Part shown: piece by piece, positions 15,934 through 23,886 of the stretch
Layout of the letters: every line of letters starts with the position of its first letter
How positions within the stretch are numbered: the stretch's first letter is position 1
Source of the DNA: Microlunatus parietis
GTDB taxonomy: Bacteria; Actinomycetota; Actinomycetes; Propionibacteriales; Propionibacteriaceae
Direction: 5' to 3'
DNA: 64,000 nucleotides
Assembly: GCF_013407955.1 (NCBI RefSeq)
Contig: NZ_JACCBU010000001.1
Location: 4,216,001-4,280,000, forward strand
The notes under the pieces: model-generated
The model's database searches: none
Told to the model about the DNA's origin: nothing
The model's input: the letters and a program-made list of their open reading frames with translations, nothing else
Position numbers and translations under genes: made by a program

Positions 15934-16160
15934 CGGGCAAGTCGACCCAGAATCTCGGACACCTCGTCCTCGTCGACCGGACCGTGTTCGGCCTCCATCC
16001 GGGCCAGGACGTCGTCCAGCGCATCGCGTTCGAGTTGCCGGGCAACCGCCTCGGCGACATAGGAGGAGAATCCGCGGGCTCCGGCGCGAGCGCGTACGCC
16101 CTCCGACGTCGCCGCCGGCATCGTGATGGAGTGCTTCTCCAGCGCGCCCGAGGAACTCAT
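15930..16160 (-). CDS. vapB: VapB-like ribbon-helix-helix antitoxin
   Basis: The 76-residue protein begins with a short strand and two helices (EKHSITMPAATSEGVRARAG), a VapB/RHH-type DNA-binding start. The middle, GFSSYVAEAVARQLERDALD, is typical of PIN partners. An acidic C-terminus (EAEHGPVDEDEVSEIL) would block the toxin. It is coupled to vapC by GTGA. A short ATCCT/AGGAT inverted repeat at 16167-16185 lies just before its start and may be its operator. It is divergent from lgt. Confidence 0.8.
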   Translation of the reverse strand: MSSSGALEKHSITMPAATSEGVRARAGARGFSSYVAEAVARQLERDALDDVLARMEAEHGPVDEDEVSEILGRLAR

Positions 16161-16220
16161 GGCGCAATCCTACTAGAAGGAGGATAGTGCTGTCGGGCTG
16201 CGCGTGAGAGGCTCATCCGC

Positions 16221-17116
16221 GTGATCGGGATTCCGGTGCTCAGCATCCCCAGCCCGCCGGTGTCGTCGTGGAACCTCGGCGGGTTCGAGTTGCGGGCGTA
16301 CGCGCTCTGCATCATCGCCGGCATTCTGGTGGGGTTCCTGATCGCGAACCGGCGCTGGCGGGCGCGCGGTGGCCGGGCGGACTCGATGGAACTGGTCTGT
16401 GCCGTGGCGGTGCCGTTCGGGATCGTCGGCACCCGGATCTACCACGTGATCACCGACTATCAGCTCTACTTCGGCCCGGGCCGCGACCCGCTGGACGCAC
16501 TGAAGATCTGGCAGGGCGGGCTCGGCATCTGGGGCGGCGTCGCGCTCGGCGCGTTCGGTGCCTGGCTGGTGGCCCGGAAGCGCAAGATCAAGTTCGCCGC
16601 GCTGGCCGATGCGGCCGCGCCCGGAATCCTCGTGGCACAAGCGATCGGGCGGCTCGGCAACTGGTTCAACCAGGAACTCTTCGGTACGCCGACGGTGCTG
16701 CCCTGGGCCTGGTGATCGATCCGCAGCACCGACCGGCCGGCTACGAACAGTACGAGACGTTCCACCCGACGTTCCTGTACGAGCTGCTCTGGTGCCTTGC
16801 CGCGGCGGCGGTGTTGATCATGATCGACCGCCGGCTGAAGCTGGGCCGGGGCAAGGTGTTCGCCCTCTATGTCGCGCTCTACACGGCGGGCCGGTTCTGG
16901 ATCGAGGCGCTGCGGATCGACCCGGTGAACGAGGTCGGCGGGTTCCGCCTGAACAACTACACGTCCTTGATCGTCTTCGTCGCTGCCGTGATCGTGGTGA
17001 TCTTGCTGTTCAGGTTCCGCCCCGGCCGGGAGGAGATCGTCGAGGGCGACCCGCCCGAGCCCACGAACCCGGACCCGGACCCGAAGGCGTCGGTGGCTCA
17101 GCCCGCGGACCGCTGA
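16221..17116 (+). pseudogene. lgt: prolipoprotein diacylglyceryl transferase, frameshifted
   Basis: Lgt transfers diacylglyceryl from phosphatidylglycerol to the lipobox Cys of prolipoproteins at the plasma membrane. Frame 1 (16221-16715, GTG start) contains LRAYALCIIAGILVGF, RIYHVITDY and the family signature GRLGNWFNQELFG. It stops at a TGA at 16713-16715. The remainder continues in another frame with PAGYEQYETFHPTFLYELLW, LYTAGRFWIEALR and further membrane segments to 17116. A single missing base near 16708 (GCC CTG GTG ATC GAT restored) joins both halves into a normal-length Lgt. It is a real mutation, a sequencing error, or recoding. The 3' end overlaps the convergent aminotransferase gene. 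Confidence 0.85.
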
Positions 17117-18264
17117 CGCAGCCGCGCCACGGCCTCGTCGATCACGGCGTCGGACTTGCAGAAGGCCCAGCGTACGTACGGCCGGCCGGCCTCGACGTCG
17201 TCGTAGAACACCTGGTGCGGGATCGCGACGACGCCGCAGCGGCCGGGCAGGTCCCGGCAGAACGCGATCCCGTCGTCATAGCCGAGCGGCCGGACATCGG
17301 TGGTCATGAAGTACGTACCGCGCGGGATCACCGGGTCCAGCCCGATCGCCCGCAGACCCTCGGCCAGCCGGTCCCGTTTGCCCTGCAATTCCTTGCGCAG
17401 CCCGGCCACCCAGGCGTCGCCCTCGTTCAGGGCGCGCGCGATCGCGGGCTGGAACGGCGCCCCGGACACGTAGGTGAGGAACTGCTTCACCGCGGTCACC
17501 TCGGTGATCAACTCCGCCGGCGCCATCGCCCAGCCGATCTTCCATCCGGTCGCCGAGAACGTCTTGCCGGACGACGAGATCCGGACCGTCCGCTCGCGCA
17601 TGCCGGGCCAGGTGGCCAGCGGCAGGTGCTCGGCGTCGTCGAAGATCAGATGCTCGTACACCTCGTCGGTGATCACGATCAGGTCGTGTTCGATCGCCAG
17701 CCGGGTGATCAACTCCAGCTCGGCCCGGGTCAGCACGACACCGGTCGGGTTGTGCGGCGAGTTGATCAACAACGCCTTGGTCCGCGGCCCGACCGCCGCC
17801 CGCAGCCGCTCGGTGTCCAGCCGGAAGTCCGGGCCGAACACGCCGACGCCGACCCGGACGCCGCCGGCCAGTTCGATCGCCGCAGCGTAGGAGTCGTAGA
17901 ACGGTTCCAGCGCGATCACTTCGTCGCCCGGATCGACGAAGGCCAGGATCGCCGCCGCCAGCGCCTCGGTCGCCCCGGTCGTGATCAGCACCTCCGTCTC
18001 CGGGTCGTAGTCGAGGCCGTAGTGCCGCCGGGCGTGATCGGCGACCGCCCGGCGCAGCGGCTCGATGCCGCGACCCGGCGGATACTGGTTCAGTCCGTCC
18101 GCGATCGCCTGCCGCGCCTCGGCCAGCATGAAGTCGGGGCCGTCGGTGTCGGGAAAGCCCTGGCCGAGGTTGATCGACCCGGTGCGGACGGCGAGCGCCG
18201 ACATCTCGGCGAAGATCGTCGGCGCCGAGGATGCGACTCGGGCTGCTTTCCAGGCGGAGGGCAC
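17098..18264 (-). CDS. PLP-dependent class I/II aminotransferase (DapC-like)
   Basis: The 388-residue protein is a fold-type I aminotransferase. It has INLGQGFPDTDGPDFML near residues 31-47, NQYPPGRG near 59-66, SPHNPTG near 169-175, and the PLP-lysine in SSSGKTFSATGWKIGW near 232-247. Actinobacterial relatives are called DapC (N-succinyldiaminopimelate aminotransferase) or kynurenine/methionine aminotransferases. Sequence alone does not separate these. The start is at 18264 and the sortase gene is divergent, 56 bases away. The 3' end overlaps lgt by 19 bases. Confidence 0.8.
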   Translation of the reverse strand: MPSAWKAARVASSAPTIFAEMSALAVRTGSINLGQGFPDTDGPDFMLAEARQAIADGLNQYPPGRGIEPLRRAVADHARRHYGLDYDPETEVLITTGATEALAAAILAFVDPGDEVIALEPFYDSYAAAIELAGGVRVGVGVFGPDFRLDTERLRAAVGPRTKALLINSPHNPTGVVLTRAELELITRLAIEHDLIVITDEVYEHLIFDDAEHLPLATWPGMRERTVRISSSGKTFSATGWKIGWAMAPAELITEVTAVKQFLTYVSGAPFQPAIARALNEGDAWVAGLRKELQGKRDRLAEGLRAIGLDPVIPRGTYFMTTDVRPLGYDDGIAFCRDLPGRCGVVAIPHQVFYDDVEAGRPYVRWAFCKSDAVIDEAVARLRQRSAG

Positions 18265-18320
18265 GGCCAGAGCCTACGCCGCGACACGCGCCTGGCACCG
18301 AGCACCCGGAACGAGGCAGA

Positions 18321-19106
18321 ATGGCCGAAGTGAGCACCTTGATGGATGAGTTCGGTCATGATGATGACCCGAACGACCGCGGGCGACAAGGGGACACGAG
18401 ACCGCGCCGGGCTGCCGGCCCGCCGTCGCGGCGGCCCAAGCGGGGCATGTCGCCGTTCACCGCGGTCGGACTGTTGCTGCTGATCGCCGGCCTGGCCAGT
18501 CTCGGCTGGGTCGCGTACCAGTATTTCGGCACCAACGCGGCCGCCGAGCAGGCCTTCAAGGACGAGAAGAGTCAGCTCCGCGAGGAGTGGGACCAGCAGC
18601 CGGACCAGGGCTCCAAGGAGGACAAGAAGGAGACGAAGGGGTCGGTGATCCCGGGCAAGGCGATCGCGCTGCTCCGAATCCCGGCTCTCGGCAAGGACTA
18701 CGAGGTCCCGATCCTGGCCGGCACCGACGAGAAGACGCTGTCCCGCGGCATCGGCCACTACGACAAGACGGCCGATCCCGGCCAACTCGGCAACTTCGTC
18801 ATCGCCGGCCACCGGGTCACCCACGGCCAGCCGTTCGCCCGGCTGCTGGAGTTGAAGGCCGGTGACGAGATCGTCATCGAGACCCGGGACGCCATCTACA
18901 CGTACGCGCTCGACACCCCGCCGAGCGACCTGACCGTGAAGGCGAACGAGACCTGGGTGACCGATCCGGTGCCCGGCACCAAGAGCAAGAAGGCGAGCAA
19001 GGCAGCGCTCACCTTGATCACCTGCGAGGACCTGTTCCACTCGCCGGACCGCTCGATCGGCTTCGGTCACCTGATCGACACGGAGCGCAAGTCCAAAGCC
19101 AGCTGA
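18321..19106 (+). CDS. class E-like sortase
   Basis: The 261-residue protein has a cytosolic polar start, one membrane anchor (TAVGLLLLIAGLASLGWVAY, about residues 46-65), a charged linker and the sortase domain. The catalytic triad candidates are His in VIAGHRVTHG near residue 160, Cys in TLITCEDLF near 236 and Arg in SPDRSIGFGH near 245. Sortases join sorting-signal proteins to cell wall or pilin partners; the class E type usually recognises LAXTG. The only sorting signal seen in the window is the LPDTG remnant at 39474-39662. The pyrE gene follows 21 bases later. Confidence 0.85.
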   Translation: MAEVSTLMDEFGHDDDPNDRGRQGDTRPRRAAGPPSRRPKRGMSPFTAVGLLLLIAGLASLGWVAYQYFGTNAAAEQAFKDEKSQLREEWDQQPDQGSKEDKKETKGSVIPGKAIALLRIPALGKDYEVPILAGTDEKTLSRGIGHYDKTADPGQLGNFVIAGHRVTHGQPFARLLELKAGDEIVIETRDAIYTYALDTPPSDLTVKANETWVTDPVPGTKSKKASKAALTLITCEDLFHSPDRSIGFGHLIDTERKSKAS

Positions 19107-19127
19107 CCCGTCAGTAGGCTTGCCGCC

Positions 19128-19670
19128 GTGTCCGAGGATCGTACGGCCCTGATCGAGGCCATCAACCGGCTCGCCGTGGTACGCGGCGAGGTCACCCTGT
19201 CGTCCGGGAAGAAGGCCGACTACTACATCGACCTGCGCCGGGTGACCCTGGACGGGGCGGCTGCGCCGCTGGTCGGCCGGGTGCTCCGCGACCTGGTCGC
19301 GGACTGGGACTTCGAGGCGGTCGGCGGGCTGACCCTCGGGGCCGACCCGGTGGCCACCGCGATGCTGCACTCCGCGGCCGCGCAGGGTGACCGGCTGGAC
19401 GCATTCGTGGTCCGCAAGGCGGAGAAGGCGCACGGCCTGCAGCGGCGGATCGAGGGCACCGAGGTGAAGGGCCGGCGGGTGCTGGCCGTCGAGGACACCT
19501 CGACCACCGGCGGTTCGGTGATGACCGCGGTCGACGCGCTGCGCGAGGCGGGCGCCGAGGTGGTCGGTGTGGCCGTGATCGTGGACCGGGACACCGGCGC
19601 CCGGGAACGGATCGAGGCGGCCGGGCTGCCGTACCGCTTCGCGATCCCGGTGACCGACCTGCAGGTCTGA
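19128..19670 (+). CDS. pyrE: orotate phosphoribosyltransferase
   Basis: PyrE makes orotidine 5'-phosphate from orotate and PRPP in pyrimidine synthesis. The 180-residue protein has the orotate-side strand FTLSSGKK-like VTLSSGKKADYYIDLRRV near residues 22-39, the flexible catalytic loop with VVRKAEKAHGLQRRIEG near 89-105, and the PRPP-binding motif VLAVEDTSTTGGS near 114-126. A GTG start at 19128 is used. It belongs to the conserved chromosomal backbone; in Mycobacterium tuberculosis it also lies a little beyond the SpoU-type methylase gene. Confidence 0.92.
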   Translation: MSEDRTALIEAINRLAVVRGEVTLSSGKKADYYIDLRRVTLDGAAAPLVGRVLRDLVADWDFEAVGGLTLGADPVATAMLHSAAAQGDRLDAFVVRKAEKAHGLQRRIEGTEVKGRRVLAVEDTSTTGGSVMTAVDALREAGAEVVGVAVIVDRDTGARERIEAAGLPYRFAIPVTDLQV

Positions 19671-19738
19671 CGGACGGGGCACCGCGCACCCACTAGTGTT
19701 TCGGGTGAAGCCCGGTCCAACCGCAAGGGAGATTCCCG

Positions 19739-20560
19739 ATGGGAACAGCCATCGCCGTGATCGTCATCATCCTGGTCATCGTCGCCATCGTGGCGCTGGT
19801 CGGGATCGGGTCCTACAACGGGTTCGTCAAGGCGCGGAACCTGATCCAGGAGTCCTGGCGCCAGGTCGACGTCGAACTGAACCGGCGGTACGAACTCGTC
19901 CCCAACCTGGTCGAGACGGTACGGGCCTACGCGGCGCACGAGCGGAACACGCTGGAGGACATCACCCGGCTCCGCGGCCAGGCGCAGCAGCTGTCCCAGT
20001 CCGAGGGCGCCTTGCCGAGCCAGCAGCGGGCCCAGGTCGAGGAGGCTCTGTCCGGCGCCGTGCACAGCCTGATGGTCAGCGTCGAGGCGTACCCGGATCT
20101 GAAGAGCAACCAGAACTTCCTCGAGCTGCAGCGCCAGCTGGCCGAGACCGAGGACCGGATCGCCGCCGGCCGCCGCTTCTACAACGCCAACGTGCGGGCG
20201 TACAACACCAAGGTCGACTCGGTGCCGAGCAACATCATCGCGAACATGTTCAAGTTCGAGAAGGCCACCTACTTCGAGGTCAACGACCCGGCGGTACGGC
20301 AGGCGCCGGACGTCAGCTTCGGCGAGATCGCGTACCGCGGTGATCAACAACAGCAGCAGCAGGGCCAGCTGCCGCAGCAGCAGTCCGGGCAGCCGTATCC
20401 GGATCCGAACCAGCTGCCGAATCCGCAGGCCCAGCAGCAGCAGTATCAACAGCCGCAGTACGACCAGCAGCCGCAGCAGTACCAGCAGCCGCCGCAGCAG
20501 GGCTACCCGCCGCAACAGCAGCAGGGCTACCCGCCGCAACAGCCGCCGACCCAGCAGTGA
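19739..20560 (+). CDS. LemA-family membrane protein with glutamine-rich tail
   Basis: The 273-residue protein has an N-terminal membrane anchor (IAVIVIILVIVAIVALVGIG, residues 4-23) and the LemA helical core. Marker stretches are LIQESWRQVDVELNRRYELVPNL (about 37-59) and AGRRFYNANVRAYNTKVDSVPSN (about 142-164). A low-complexity tail from about residue 201 to the end is made of Q, P and Y (for example QGYPPQQQQGYPPQQ). LemA proteins are exported scaffolds of unknown activity. The long Q-rich tail is not part of the family core. A ribosome binding site AAGGGAGA precedes the ATG. Confidence 0.85.
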   Translation: MGTAIAVIVIILVIVAIVALVGIGSYNGFVKARNLIQESWRQVDVELNRRYELVPNLVETVRAYAAHERNTLEDITRLRGQAQQLSQSEGALPSQQRAQVEEALSGAVHSLMVSVEAYPDLKSNQNFLELQRQLAETEDRIAAGRRFYNANVRAYNTKVDSVPSNIIANMFKFEKATYFEVNDPAVRQAPDVSFGEIAYRGDQQQQQQGQLPQQQSGQPYPDPNQLPNPQAQQQQYQQPQYDQQPQQYQQPPQQGYPPQQQQGYPPQQPPTQQ

Positions 20561-20591
20561 GTGATCATCCCGGCGTTGAAACAATGCCGGG

Positions 20592-21560
20592 GTGACCATC
20601 TCTGAGATGACGTACCGCCAGCTCGGCGGATCCGGCCTGACCGTGTCCACCGTCGGCCTCGGCTGCAACAACTTCGGCGGGCGAATGGCCGATGATCAGG
20701 TGCCCGAGGTGGTCGCGGCGGCCATTGATCATGGCATCACGCTGTTCGACACCGCCGACGTGTACGGCAACCAGGGCGGCTCGGAGACCCTGCTGGGCCA
20801 GGCGCTCGGCGCTCGCCGGGATCAGGTGATCATCGCGACGAAGTTCGGCATGGACATGGGCGGCGCGAACGGGCCGGACTGGGGTGTCCGCGGCTCCCGG
20901 CGCTACATCCGGATCGCCGTCGAGAACAGCCTGCGCCGGCTCAACACCGACTGGATCGACCTCTATCAGATGCATCGACCGGACCCGCACACGCCGATCG
21001 AGGAGACCCTCGCGGTGCTGTCGGACCTGGTCGCCGAGGGCAAGGTGCGCTATCTCGGCAGCTCCAACTTCGCCGGCTGGCAGGTGATCGACGCCGACTG
21101 GACGGCCCGGTCCGGCGGCTACGAGCCGTTCGTCTCGGCGCAGAACAACTACTCCTGGCTGAAGCGCGACATCGAGACCGAACTGGTGCCGGCCCTTGAT
21201 CACACCGGCCAGGGCCTGCTGCCGTTCTTCCCGCTGGCGGCCGGCCTGCTGACCGGCAAGTACCGGCGCGGCGAGGCGGCACCCGACGGCAGCCGGCTGG
21301 CCAAGCAGCCGGACCGCCTGCAGGGCGCCGACTTCGACACCATCGAGGCCCTGCAGGCCTTCGCCGACCAGCGCGGCATCACCCTTCTCGACGTCGCGAT
21401 CGGCGGTCTCGCCGCGATGCCGACCGTCGCCTCCGTCATCGCCGGCGCGACCAAGGTCGACCAGATCGCCGCCAACGTCGCCGCAGGCCTCTGGCAACCC
21501 ACCGACGAGGACCTCGCCGAACTCGACACCCTCACCACCCCCACCCCCCAATCCCGCTGA
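20592..21560 (+). CDS. aldo/keto reductase
   Basis: The 322-residue protein is an NADPH-dependent aldo/keto reductase with a TIM barrel. It has GITLFDTADVYG near residues 49-60 (catalytic Asp and Tyr), VIIATKFG near 77-84 (catalytic Lys), and DLYQMHRPDP near 119-128 with the active-site His. FPLAAGLLTGKY near 216-227 and IAGATKVDQIAANV near 290-303 bind the cofactor. The GTG at 20592 is used; an ATG at 20607 is also possible. The TGA stop lies inside the first bases of hairpin repeat copy B, which suggests that the repeat landed at the 3' end of the gene. Confidence 0.87.
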   Translation: MTISEMTYRQLGGSGLTVSTVGLGCNNFGGRMADDQVPEVVAAAIDHGITLFDTADVYGNQGGSETLLGQALGARRDQVIIATKFGMDMGGANGPDWGVRGSRRYIRIAVENSLRRLNTDWIDLYQMHRPDPHTPIEETLAVLSDLVAEGKVRYLGSSNFAGWQVIDADWTARSGGYEPFVSAQNNYSWLKRDIETELVPALDHTGQGLLPFFPLAAGLLTGKYRRGEAAPDGSRLAKQPDRLQGADFDTIEALQAFADQRGITLLDVAIGGLAAMPTVASVIAGATKVDQIAANVAAGLWQPTDEDLAELDTLTTPTPQSR

Positions 21561-21613
21561 CCGGTCACAAAAGCAGCCGTTCTGGCGGCGTGTCGCTGCA
21601 CTTGTGCCCAGTC
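21557..21613 (+). repeat. dispersed hairpin repeat, copy B
   Basis: It begins CTGACCGGTCACAAAAGCAG and ends in CACTTGTGCCCAGTCGGCG with the common middle TCTGGCGGCGTGTCGCTGCA. The stem is imperfect. It supplies the stop codon of the aldo/keto reductase gene, so it is fused to that gene's end. Confidence 0.75.
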
Positions 21614-21990
21614 GGCGGAAGGAGTCGGGGTCGGGCGGGCGCGCAGGTGTGCGGGTCGGCGGGAGGAGTCGGTCGCGGGGAGGGGGTCGCGGCCGGCTGG
21701 CGCCGATCGGGTCGGCGGAAAGGAGTCGGGTCGGCGGAGGAGTCGGGTCGAAGGGGGAGTCGAGTCGGCGGAGGGAGTCGGGTCGGCGGGGAGGGAGTCG
21801 GGGCCGGCTCAGCCCGGACTTCGGGCGCAGATTCTGGATCCGGCGGGATGATCCGGGGCGGCGGGAGGACCGGCGAGCCGGGTCGTCATATGGAGCGTCT
21901 GGGCCCACCAGCCGTGGCCGGGACCGAGCACTTGGGCGCCGCCCGGGTCGACGGAGGAGTCGGGACGGCGCGAGGAATCGGGGTCGACGG
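21611..21990 (+). repeat. purine-rich degenerate tandem repeat (GGAGTCGGGTCGGCGGA-like)
   Basis: Seven or more GAGTCG cores occur between 21611 and 21815, spaced by GGTCGGCGG-type runs, and further ones lie at 21955-21990. The plus strand is strongly G-rich and nearly lacks C runs, unlike its surroundings. No convincing protein is encoded; open frames here are of low complexity. Runs of three to five G's could form quadruplexes. Confidence 0.65.
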
Positions 21991-22004
21991 GGAGGGAGTA
22001 CCGA

Positions 22005-22083
22005 TGTCGCGATTTCTCTTGACACCAGCTGGTTCAACGTTGCACCGGGCGTCCACTGGTCCATGCCAAGAGAAATCGCGACA
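22005..22083. repeat. 17-bp perfect inverted repeat
   Basis: TGTCGCGATTTCTCTTG (22005-22021) is exactly inverted as CAAGAGAAATCGCGACA (22067-22083), with a 45-base spacer that holds no gene. It could fold into a long hairpin or be a small non-autonomous mobile element. It directly borders the decayed VOC gene. Confidence 0.7.
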
Positions 22084-22086
22084 CCG

Positions 22087-22500
22087 TGGAGGCGGGCGCC
22101 GGGCGGGCGGGTCCCGGAGCCGCGGGATCACCTCGATCAGGGTGTCCTGGATGTAGGTCAGCTCCGGGGTCGGTTGCCAGCTCTTCTGGCCGACGTCCTC
22201 TGCCGCCCAGTCAGTCGCCGCCGCTTCGGGATCGGCGCCGGCGCGGTAGACCCACCAGAGGTTGTGCCAGGGATCGAGAATTCGAGAGAAGGCCTCGCCG
22301 AAAACGCGGTTGGACAGGCCACGGTCTCCGCGCCGAGGGACTCAGCCCGCTGGCAGGCGGCCTCCGCGACGTACACCTGGAGCAGGGCGGGGAGGACGGC
22401 CAGCCGGCTTCCGTTCGGCGATCATGATCGTCGAGTCGCCGGGCTGGAGTTCGGCGAGCAGCAGCAGGCCGTCGTCGTCGATCGCGCGTCTCGGGCCGGT
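22087..22500 (-). pseudogene. decayed VOC/PhnB-like protein gene
   Basis: Minus-strand pieces in shifting frames read AIDDDGLLLLAELQPGDSTI, QVYVAEAACQRAESLGAETV and FGEAFSRILDPWHNLWWVYR. Together these follow the order of a PhnB-type glyoxalase/VOC domain. Frames change near 22301-22304 (an AAAA run) and again near 22386-22396, so at least two frameshifts are present. No intact start was found. The downstream part continues LTYIQDTLIEVIPRLRDPP up to the inverted repeat at 22083. Confidence 0.6.
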
Positions 22501-22734
22501 CGACGGCGTCGACCAACCTCGGTGACGAAGCGGATCATGCCGTCGGCGACCGGCAGCGGCACCGTCTCGCCCAGGACCTTCGGGACGTCCGGAATGGCCA
22601 CGTGCGCCGCCAGCTCGACGCCCCACTCACGCTCGCCCAGGTAACCCTCGAACGCTCCGCACGCTTGCTGAACTCGGCCTGGCTCTCCGACCGGCCCAGT
22701 GATCGTGGAGCGACCCAAGTCCTGGCACGGGGCT

Positions 22735-22850
22735 CCCAAGCCTGCTCCAGCAGCGCGGCGATCTTGGACCGGCAGCTGCCGCAGCTGGCGCCGGCCCGAC
22801 GAACCGCGCCCCGCGTGGCCGGACGTGCGGGCGCAGTTCATTGAGACGAT
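22735..22850 (-). pseudogene. fragment of a BFD-like [2Fe-2S] domain
   Basis: The minus strand reads AVRRAGASCGSCRSKIAALL. The CGSC pair and following helix match the C-terminal half of bacterioferritin-associated-ferredoxin-like domains, as found in assimilatory nitrite or nitrate reductases. The first half of the domain and the rest of such an enzyme are absent. It is best read as a remnant of a lost nitrogen-assimilation gene. Confidence 0.4.
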
Positions 22851-23015
22851 GTGACCTCGGTTTCGGCGGGTTCTGCCGGTCAAGCGGTCCGCTCGGTGCC
22901 CTTTCGGCTGGAGAGGCTCGGCCCGCCAGACGGTCCGGACCAGCGGCGAGCGCCCCGGCCGTTCCTCGCAGGCGGGGCCGACCGCACCGCCCGAGGCACC
23001 GCCTACGCTGCGGGT

Positions 23016-23873
23016 ATGAGTTCCCCGCCGGGCTGGTATCCCGATCCGGGCGGCCGCGCCGGCCACTTCCGCTACTGGGACGGGCGTGCCTGGTCGGCCG
23101 CGACCACGACGCAGCCGGCCACCCCGCCGCCGAGCCAGCCGAGCCAGCCGAGCCAGCCAATCCGGCCTGGACAGCCGGCCCGGAGATCGTCCGCCGGCTG
23201 GCTGCTCGGGCTGTTCGTGGTCGGAGTGGTCGTGCTGGTCGTGGTGGTGGTCCTGGTGGTCCGGGGCACCGGAATCGCCAGCCCGGGTGCGGATCCGGGC
23301 GGCCAGCCGTCGGGTGACCTCTGCCAGACCGCGAGCGCGGTCGAAGGGTCCGCTCCGCCGCAGTCCGGCGACCGGGTGGTCAGCGGCCGGCTGTCCGTAC
23401 CGCGGCTCGGTCCGCCGTTCCAGGCACCGCGGTACGACCCGCGGGTGCCGTTCGGCCGGGACGTGCAGAGCCAGGACGCACCGGTCGAGGTGAGCGCCGA
23501 CGGCAGGACCTCCTGGCTGGCCGGCGTGCTGATCGCGCGGCTGCTGGCCGGCGACGGGTTCTACGGCCCGCAGCAGGGCGCAGACCTCGTGGTGACCTGC
23601 ATCCTCGGCGTCTTCTACGGCAACGCGACCGTGGCCAGGGACGACGTGAAGAACCAGGCTACGACCGTGGACGGGCATGACGCCTGGCTTATCGAATCCA
23701 ACCTGTCCTTCGACGTGCCGGGGATCAAGACCAAGGGCGAACTACTGATCGTGGTCGTCGTCGACGTGGGCGACGGCGAGGGCGGCCTGTTCTACGCCTC
23801 GATCCCGAACACCACCCCAGAACTGGTCGCGCCGGCCCGAAAGGCCCTGGCCGACCTCCGGGTCGACGCCTGA
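23016..23873 (+). CDS. DUF2510-domain membrane-anchored exported protein
   Basis: The 285-residue protein starts with the DUF2510 motif, PPGWYPDPGGRAGHFRYWDGRAW (residues 4-26), a short Trp-rich domain of actinobacterial membrane proteins. A Pro/Gln/Ser-rich linker (SQPSQPSQP) and one membrane segment, rich in Val (about residues 63-86), follow. The outside domain of about 195 residues has two Cys (LCQTAS, TCILG) that may pair. I do not recognise the outside domain. An open frame begins further upstream at 22851, but the DUF2510 motif places the start at 23016. Confidence 0.75.
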   Translation: MSSPPGWYPDPGGRAGHFRYWDGRAWSAATTTQPATPPPSQPSQPSQPIRPGQPARRSSAGWLLGLFVVGVVVLVVVVVLVVRGTGIASPGADPGGQPSGDLCQTASAVEGSAPPQSGDRVVSGRLSVPRLGPPFQAPRYDPRVPFGRDVQSQDAPVEVSADGRTSWLAGVLIARLLAGDGFYGPQQGADLVVTCILGVFYGNATVARDDVKNQATTVDGHDAWLIESNLSFDVPGIKTKGELLIVVVVDVGDGEGGLFYASIPNTTPELVAPARKALADLRVDA

Positions 23874-23886
23874 TCGAAGGAGTGCC

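Larger units (their letters stand above)
21614..23015. other. 1.4-kb non-coding island with repeats and gene remnants
   Basis: No intact gene was found. In order it holds the G-rich tandem repeat, an inverted repeat (22005-22083), the decayed VOC gene and a ferredoxin-like fragment, both on the minus strand, and the upstream region of the DUF2510 gene. Confidence 0.6.

Noticed and set aside
20565-22064. 499-codon minus-strand frame over the aldo/keto reductase and G-rich repeat
   Set aside because: It mixes the shadow of the reductase with the low-complexity repeat; no motif supports it.
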